Below are positions 12,623-16,413 of a DNA stretch of 16,413 nt, piece after piece (position 1 is the stretch's first letter; each line of letters opens with the position of its first letter). Where the stretch lies: positions 1 through 16,413 of the forward strand of contig DBFJGL010000078.1 in the NCBI GenBank assembly GCA_048394785.1, read 5' to 3'. The DNA is from DBFJGL01 sp048394785 (GTDB taxonomy: Bacteria > Bacillota > Clostridia > Christensenellales > CAG-917). The translations under genes and the position numbers were made by a program. The notes below the pieces were generated by a model. The model was not told where the DNA came from and did not search any database. It saw only the letters and a list, made by a program, of their open reading frames with translations.

Positions 12623-15259
12623 TTACGCTTCGTTTTGCGCCCACAGCAGTACGGGGAACCCGTCGTTCAATCCGTCCGAGCTTGTCCAGGTACCGGACAC
12701 TTTGCCGTCTTTTTCGGTTTTTACGTCAAAGCCGAGGGTTACTTTCAAAAATCCGTTCGACGCGGTATCGCAGAGGTTTTCGCGAGTTGTCGCCGCGCCG
12801 CCGTCGTTTACGGGGAAATTAGCCGTTGCGTCATCGCCTTCGCCCGTTACGGCGTATGCCTCTCCGTTACGCGTAATTTTTACGCTGTCGAGATAGTAGA
12901 CGGTTTTATCTATTTCTGCCGTTCCGCCTGCTATATATCCCATATTTACGTTATCGGTAAGATTTTCGGGGACGGTTATGGCTACGGCAACCGCCGAGAA
13001 GGAGTTTTTCAGGGTGGCGCTTGCATTAACGCTGCCGAACAGACCGCCCGCGTAAAGTTTTCCGCTTGTTATTTTTGCGTTAATACTGCCTTTCGCATAG
13101 GAGTGCTCGGTGTTGCCTCTGCCGCCGCCGTAGCTTTTGGTTTCGCCCGCAATGCCGCCCGCATAGGCGTATCCGCCGTTTACGAGCATATTTATGTTTA
13201 CAATAGCGTATGAGTCGCTGATTTTGCCGTTGTGCGAGCCTGCAATGCCGCCGACGTAAGCGTAACCTTGCGCGTATTTATCTTGACTGCCGACGGTAAT
13301 CGCCGTATTGCCGAAGCATTTGTCAACAAGCGTGCCGTTCAATTCTCCCGCAAGACCGCCTGCGTAGAGTTTTGCGGCGGATTTTTCTATATCCGACGAA
13401 ATGACGGTGTCAAACTCGCACTCAGAAATCGAACCGCCCGTTGCCTGTCCGACAATTCCTCCGACATAACCGACGCCGCCTTGTACGGTGACGGACATAT
13501 TGCCGCTCGCTTTGCAGCCTTTGAGCGAACCGCTTACGAGTTCGCCGACCAAGCCGCCTATCGCGCACTTATTCGCGCTTACCGTTACGGACATAGCAGT
13601 GCTCTGATTTCCGTAAACGACGGTGCAGTCGGTAATAGTTCCGCCCTGCATTTTCGCGGCGACGGCTCCGAACACGATGTTGCCTGTTATGCCTTGATTG
13701 AATGCAACCGATTTTACGTTTACGTTTGCGATTTCGCCGTTATTTACTGCCGCCGCACAGCCTGCATACAGCGTGCTCTGCGCCGACTCGGGTACGGAGA
13801 AAGTTATATTGAGGTCGACGTTGCGAATGATGCCTTCGTTTACGCCGATAATTCCCGCATAGTTGTTGGCAGGGGAGATGTTTGCCGTCACAACGCAGTT
13901 TTTGTCGTTGATTTTGCCGTCCAAAATGCCCTTAAAAGCAAAGCCGCTGTGGAAGGCGGGGTTCAACTCGGTTGTTCCGAAATTGAGATTTATTTGTTCG
14001 ACGGCAAACGTTATACGGGCGTACTGCAATTCTTCCGCTTTCGCCATCGCGTCGTCGTAGTCTTTTTGCTTTTCCGCTAAGTTTGCTTTCAGTTTTTCGC
14101 TGTCGGGATTTGCTTCAAGTTCTTCTTTCGCGTCTTCCAAATCAGCCAAAGCGTCGTTGAGTGCTTTTGAAACGGTGCCTATTTCGTCGCGAAGGTCATT
14201 CCAATCCTGAGCGTTGCTTATAGTTATCGATTTATACCATTTCGCATAGAGTTTCACCGTTGCCGCCACGAATATGCCCGAATCGATCGTATCGGGATTT
14301 TCTACGTTTTCGCCGTCAAAAATCCATTCTTTTCTTTCAACGGTTACGTTGCCGTCCTCATCGGTTTTTTCCACAACCGAATACCAATATGCGAAAGCAT
14401 AACCGTCTTTTGCAGGCGCGGCGGAGGGTGCGGTAAGGGTGGAGTTGGGTTTGACGCTCTGAGTTTCAAAAGGCGAAGAAGAATTTTCGTCGGTATGATA
14501 TTCCACGGTGACGTCGGGCAGGCAGACGTCGTACATCGCGAAGACCTGCAAGCCGTGAAGATATTGATATTTTGCGAGCGCGGTTGCCTTTTCGTCGTCT
14601 TTTGCCACCTGTTTGCTAAGCATAACGGGCGCAAGGTCGCCGTCCTTCATTGCCGAATCAAACTTTTCTTGCGTGTAGACGGCGTTGCCGTCCTCATCGT
14701 AAATGTTTACGGGGTTGCCGTCTTTATCGGTATAGTAATACCAATACATAAACACGGGCTTATCCTCCGTACCCGTTACGACGGGAATGGGGAAGGAGTC
14801 TTCCGAACTGTCGTATGTCGACTTAACCGCAGTGTTTTCGGGAAGCGACGCGGTAATTTGCGAGTGTGCTGTACCGCACAGCAAATCGTCGTGCAGATAA
14901 TGTGTGTGAGTATATTCGTCGGCTTTGAATACGGCTGTCAGCGTGGTATTTCCGGTGATTGTATCCGTTGCGAAGTTAAATTCTTTGCCCGCTCTTGCCC
15001 AATATTGAAACGTATAGCCCGTTTTATGCAATCTGGACGTATCGGGCGCGGTAACCTTGCCGTTGTGTTTGACTGTTTGCGAAGGGATTTCCAACCTCGT
15101 CGTAGTGTCGAATTTGACCGTATATTCCGCTCCGTCGAAATCGGTGTTCGGTTTATCGTCCGTGCCCGTGCCGGGGTTGTCCGGGTTGCACGCGACAAGC
15201 GCAAACGTCAGGGTCAGGGCAAGCACAATCAAAAGTATGAGCGACAGCTTGTTTTTCAT
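12623..15259 (-). CDS. surface lipoprotein with InlB B-type and GLUG repeats
   Basis: This 878-residue protein should be anchored to the outer face of the membrane. It begins with a lipoprotein signal peptide: basic MKNK, hydrophobic residues 5-20 and lipobox LVAC with Cys24. A low-complexity Asp/Pro/Gly linker follows (25-43). Residues 45-112 and 249-342 are Listeria-Bacteroides (InlB B-type) repeats ending in LTAVFKA and KLYAKWYK. Residues 358-412 are predicted as a coiled-coil hairpin with a Pro turn at 385. From 437 (FAFKGILDGKI) a beta-solenoid of GLUG-type repeats runs to about 790, for example YVGGIVGQATGGSISECEF and YAGGLAGELNGTLVDKCF. The end (GTWTSSDGLNDGFPVLLW) is typical of such proteins. 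GGAGA lies six bases before the ATG. No LPxTG sorting signal is present. Function is unknown; adhesion or glycan binding is a guess. It is transcribed convergently to the transporter and divergently from the kinase gene. Confidence 0.9.
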   Translation of the reverse strand: MKNKLSLILLIVLALTLTFALVACNPDNPGTGTDDKPNTDFDGAEYTVKFDTTTRLEIPSQTVKHNGKVTAPDTSRLHKTGYTFQYWARAGKEFNFATDTITGNTTLTAVFKADEYTHTHYLHDDLLCGTAHSQITASLPENTAVKSTYDSSEDSFPIPVVTGTEDKPVFMYWYYYTDKDGNPVNIYDEDGNAVYTQEKFDSAMKDGDLAPVMLSKQVAKDDEKATALAKYQYLHGLQVFAMYDVCLPDVTVEYHTDENSSSPFETQSVKPNSTLTAPSAAPAKDGYAFAYWYSVVEKTDEDGNVTVERKEWIFDGENVENPDTIDSGIFVAATVKLYAKWYKSITISNAQDWNDLRDEIGTVSKALNDALADLEDAKEELEANPDSEKLKANLAEKQKDYDDAMAKAEELQYARITFAVEQINLNFGTTELNPAFHSGFAFKGILDGKINDKNCVVTANISPANNYAGIIGVNEGIIRNVDLNITFSVPESAQSTLYAGCAAAVNNGEIANVNVKSVAFNQGITGNIVFGAVAAKMQGGTITDCTVVYGNQSTAMSVTVSANKCAIGGLVGELVSGSLKGCKASGNMSVTVQGGVGYVGGIVGQATGGSISECEFDTVISSDIEKSAAKLYAGGLAGELNGTLVDKCFGNTAITVGSQDKYAQGYAYVGGIAGSHNGKISDSYAIVNINMLVNGGYAYAGGIAGETKSYGGGRGNTEHSYAKGSINAKITSGKLYAGGLFGSVNASATLKNSFSAVAVAITVPENLTDNVNMGYIAGGTAEIDKTVYYLDSVKITRNGEAYAVTGEGDDATANFPVNDGGAATTRENLCDTASNGFLKVTLGFDVKTEKDGKVSGTWTSSDGLNDGFPVLLWAQNEA
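12890..13864 (-). repeat. tandem GLUG-type repeats (protein level)
   Basis: About ten units of roughly 30-40 residues (residues about 466-790) follow the pattern Y-(A/V)-G-G-(I/L)-(A/V)-G, a variable Gly/Asn turn, then (I/L)-x-(D/E/N)-x-Y/F/C. Clear units start at AIGGLVGELV, YVGGIVGQAT, YAGGLAGELN, YVGGIAGSHN, YAGGIAGETK and YAGGLFGSVN. The first units (YAGIIGVNEG, YAGCAAAVNN, VFGAVAAKMQ) and the last (MGYIAGGTAE) are diverged. Such repeats build a right-handed beta-solenoid stalk. Confidence 0.8.
14024..14188 (-). other. coiled-coil hairpin segment within the lipoprotein
   Basis: Residues 358-412 are charged, Ala/Leu-rich helices (about 362-384 and 388-412) joined by ANPDS. Their heptad-like pattern is unlike the Gly/Ser/Val-rich sequence on both sides. 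They sit between ISNAQDWNDLRDEIG and ITFAVEQINLNFG, which in related proteins usually follow each other closely. Confidence 0.6.
14234..14515 (-). repeat. InlB B-type (Listeria-Bacteroides) repeat 2
   Basis: Residues 249-342 show the repeat order VTVEYHTDEN, QSVKPNSTLTAPS, KDGYAFAYWYS, WIFDGENV and KLYAKW. A longer than usual insertion (VVEKTDEDGNVTVERK) sits between the W-containing strand and the final strand. Confidence 0.75.
14924..15127 (-). repeat. InlB B-type (Listeria-Bacteroides) repeat 1
   Basis: Residues 45-112 follow the family order: YTVKFDTTT, QTVKHNGKVTAPD, KTGYTFQYWAR, EFNFATDTITGNTTLTAVF. It lies right after the lipoprotein linker. Confidence 0.8.
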
Positions 15260-15282
15260 AGGTGTTCTCCGTTACTGTTATA

Positions 15283-15297
15283 CGGCGCGCCGCGCCG
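15283..15297 (-). promoter_or_regulatory. GC-only palindrome in the lipoprotein leader
   Basis: CGGCGCG C CGCGCCG is a perfect interrupted palindrome (six or seven base pairs), 12 bases upstream of the lipoprotein Shine-Dalgarno on the transcript. It is a solid G/C block in an otherwise very AT-rich intergenic region, so it could be a stability or translation-control hairpin. Confidence 0.4.
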
Positions 15298-15399
15298 CGG
15301 AATGAATTTTGTTTTGAGTACCGTTTTTCGATTATCATAAATTAGTTTACATAAAATTGCTTAATTTATAATTAACCGCGATATATTTATACATATACT

Positions 15400-15428
15400 A
15401 TTATATTATCGTATACCAAATAAGGCAA
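15400..15428 (-). promoter_or_regulatory. lipoprotein gene promoter
   Basis: On the minus strand, TTGCCT (15428-15423), a 17-base spacer and a perfect TATAAT (15405-15400). Transcription would start near 15393, leaving a leader of about 130 bases that is AT-rich except for one GC palindrome. Confidence 0.6.
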
Positions 15429-15464
15429 GCACCAATTTATTGTAAAAGGGCGGAAGCGATACGT

Positions 15465-15493
15465 TTGCCTTTTATCTTCAACGGTGGTATAAT
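15465..15493 (+). promoter_or_regulatory. kinase gene promoter with extended -10
   Basis: TTGCCT (15465-15470), a 17-base spacer, then TGG plus a perfect TATAAT (15488-15493), that is, an extended -10. Transcription would start near 15500, about 16 bases before the ATG. This makes a TTG at 15465 part of the promoter and not a start codon. Confidence 0.7.
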
Positions 15494-15505
15494 CAAAAAA
15501 AATGC

Positions 15506-15511
15506 AAGGAG
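15506..15511 (+). promoter_or_regulatory. kinase ribosome binding site
   Basis: AAGGAG lies four bases before ATG 15516. Together with the promoter at 15465-15493 it decides the start codon against the in-frame TTG at 15465. Confidence 0.8.
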
Positions 15512-15515
15512 AATT

Positions 15516-16340
15516 ATGTCCGCATACGATATAGAACTCGTCGGCAAGATAGGTTCGATGGCTCTCATCGACAACGCTTACCGCGATATGAATTACAATA
15601 TAATAGCGCGTCTTTCGCGCGAACTGCGCCCGGGTTACGTTTGGGTGACTTCGGGAGCGGTTGAAATAGGCAAGCTCGATTACGTGAAGCGAAACGGCAG
15701 AGAACTTGACGGTACCGACGAGGAAAACAAGACGGATTACGCGGCGCAGGGGCAGTCGGTGCTTATGCAGACTTATCGGCAGTTTATCGACAGCCGATAC
15801 AGCGTGCGCCAGATATTGGTTGAGCATCACCATTTCAACGACGAAGAAAAGCGCAAACATCTTTTTGAAATGTTGGTGCGCTGTCCCAAACAGAACGCGG
15901 TGCCCATCGTCAACTATAACGATGCCGTAAGCTACGAGGAAAACCGCAAGACGGAAATAAGCCGCATAAAGGCGAGAGGCGGCAGGGCAATCGAGTGCGT
16001 GGATAACGACGAAACCGCAAGCCAGATTGCCTGCCTCGTAAAAAGCCGCAGACTGCTTATCCTTTCTACCACCGACGGCATTCTGAGCGACCCGAAGGAC
16101 GAAAAAACGCTTGTCGAAAGAGTATCGGGCAAAGATGTTTATGAACTGATCGAGAACGTCGAGGAACTTCAAAAGCATTGCAAAGGAGCGTCGAGAGCGG
16201 GTGCGCACGGAGCGTGGGCAAAGCTCGAATATATAAAAGAGCCGTTGAAACAGGGGACCGAAGTTATAATATCGAGCAGCCGGTACAGCATAAAAGATAT
16301 TCTCGACGGCAATGCGAAATGCACTAAAATAGGACTTTAA
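15516..16340 (+). CDS. glutamate 5-kinase-like amino-acid kinase, divergent, no PUA domain
   Basis: A 274-residue protein of the amino-acid kinase fold, nearest in motifs to glutamate 5-kinase (ProB, first step of proline synthesis: glutamate plus ATP to glutamyl-5-phosphate). VGKIGSMALI (9-18) matches the phosphate-binding KxGS of ProB. VTSGAVEIG (44-52), DYAAQGQSVLMQTY (74-87), VPIVNYNDAVS (129-139), CVDNDETASQIACL (161-174) and STTDGILSDP (184-193) correspond to ProB motifs in order. The differences are real: NENDAV reads NYNDAV, TDVDGLY reads TTDGILS, and the ProB GTGGMxTK loop appears as AGAHGAWAKL (228-237). The C-terminal PUA domain of many ProB proteins is absent. It stands alone between its own promoter and terminator, with no proA nearby. 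It may be a true ProB or a kinase for another acid. Confidence 0.75.
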   Translation: MSAYDIELVGKIGSMALIDNAYRDMNYNIIARLSRELRPGYVWVTSGAVEIGKLDYVKRNGRELDGTDEENKTDYAAQGQSVLMQTYRQFIDSRYSVRQILVEHHHFNDEEKRKHLFEMLVRCPKQNAVPIVNYNDAVSYEENRKTEISRIKARGGRAIECVDNDETASQIACLVKSRRLLILSTTDGILSDPKDEKTLVERVSGKDVYELIENVEELQKHCKGASRAGAHGAWAKLEYIKEPLKQGTEVIISSSRYSIKDILDGNAKCTKIGL

Positions 16341-16374
16341 CGGGCGAAAATGCCGTATAAACACAGTTTTAATT

Positions 16375-16406
16375 AAAAATCGGTTATATTTCTATAACCG
16401 ATTTTT
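16375..16406 (+). terminator. intrinsic terminator after the kinase gene
   Basis: A perfect 14-bp stem: AAAAATCGGTTATA (16375-16388), loop TTTC, TATAACCGATTTTT (16393-16406). It ends in a T-run and lies 34 bases after the kinase stop. The A-run on the other side makes it possibly bidirectional. Confidence 0.92.
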
Positions 16407-16413
16407 ATATTTA

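Noticed and set aside
13232..15340. Two plus-strand open frames of about 280 residues opposite the lipoprotein gene
   Set aside because: The minus-strand frame has a signal peptide, lipobox and repeat domains; the plus-strand products are low-complexity shadows.
15465..15515. TTG start for the kinase, 17 codons upstream
   Set aside because: This TTG is the -35 box of a good extended -10 promoter, and a proper AAGGAG precedes ATG 15516.
15387..16364. 325-residue antisense open frame over the kinase gene
   Set aside because: The plus-strand frame has kinase motifs, promoter, ribosome site and terminator; the antisense frame has none of these.
1..16413. tRNA, rRNA, CRISPR arrays, insertion sequences, prophage or defence genes
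   Set aside because: No tRNA-like cloverleaf, regularly spaced DNA repeat, transposase, integrase or defence-type domain was found on either strand.

Overview
This window comes from a Gram-positive, low-to-moderate-GC bacterium, most likely an uncultured member of the Clostridia. The evidence is a glgB-glgC-glgD-glgA-glgP layout that includes the Firmicutes-type non-catalytic subunit GlgD, strong AAGGAGG-type ribosome binding sites, sigma-A-like promoters, and a surface lipoprotein with Listeria-Bacteroides (InlB B-type) and GLUG repeats. A narrower placement such as Christensenellales is only an impression.

Region 1 (1-10325) is a glycogen synthesis and breakdown locus. The branching enzyme GlgB is cut at its N-terminus by the window edge. 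GlgC (ADP-glucose pyrophosphorylase) overlaps it by one base, and GlgD (its degenerate paralogue) follows 11 bases later. GlgA (glycogen synthase) comes after a 106-base spacer with its own promoter-like sequence and a set of competing hairpins. A 333-base non-coding stretch with a good promoter and at least six inverted repeats then leads into GlgP (glycogen phosphorylase). The last inverted repeat partly covers the glgP ribosome binding site. A GH13 alpha-glucan hydrolase starts one base after the glgP stop and looks translationally coupled. GlgC/D make ADP-glucose, GlgA polymerises it, GlgB branches it, GlgP releases glucose-1-phosphate, and the GH13 enzyme probably trims branches or short dextrins.

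Region 2 (10326-12556) holds a separately promoted sugar transporter of the MFS/GPH (SLC45-like) type. It carries an unusual extracellular insertion of about 155 residues that contains a dockerin/EF-hand-like calcium loop. The gene ends at a strong hairpin with T-runs on both sides, shared with the convergent gene that follows.

Region 3 (12557-15500) is a minus-strand gene for an 878-residue lipoprotein made of two InlB-type repeats, a coiled-coil hairpin and about ten GLUG-type beta-solenoid repeats. It shares a divergent promoter region with region 4.

Region 4 (15465-16413) is a monocistronic gene for a divergent glutamate 5-kinase-like amino-acid kinase without a PUA domain, closed by a perfect 14-bp terminator hairpin. 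No tRNA, rRNA, CRISPR array, insertion sequence or phage gene was seen. The most promising undescribed elements are regulatory: the structured glgP leader, the competing hairpins before glgA, and a perfect 12-bp hairpin inside the GH13 coding sequence.
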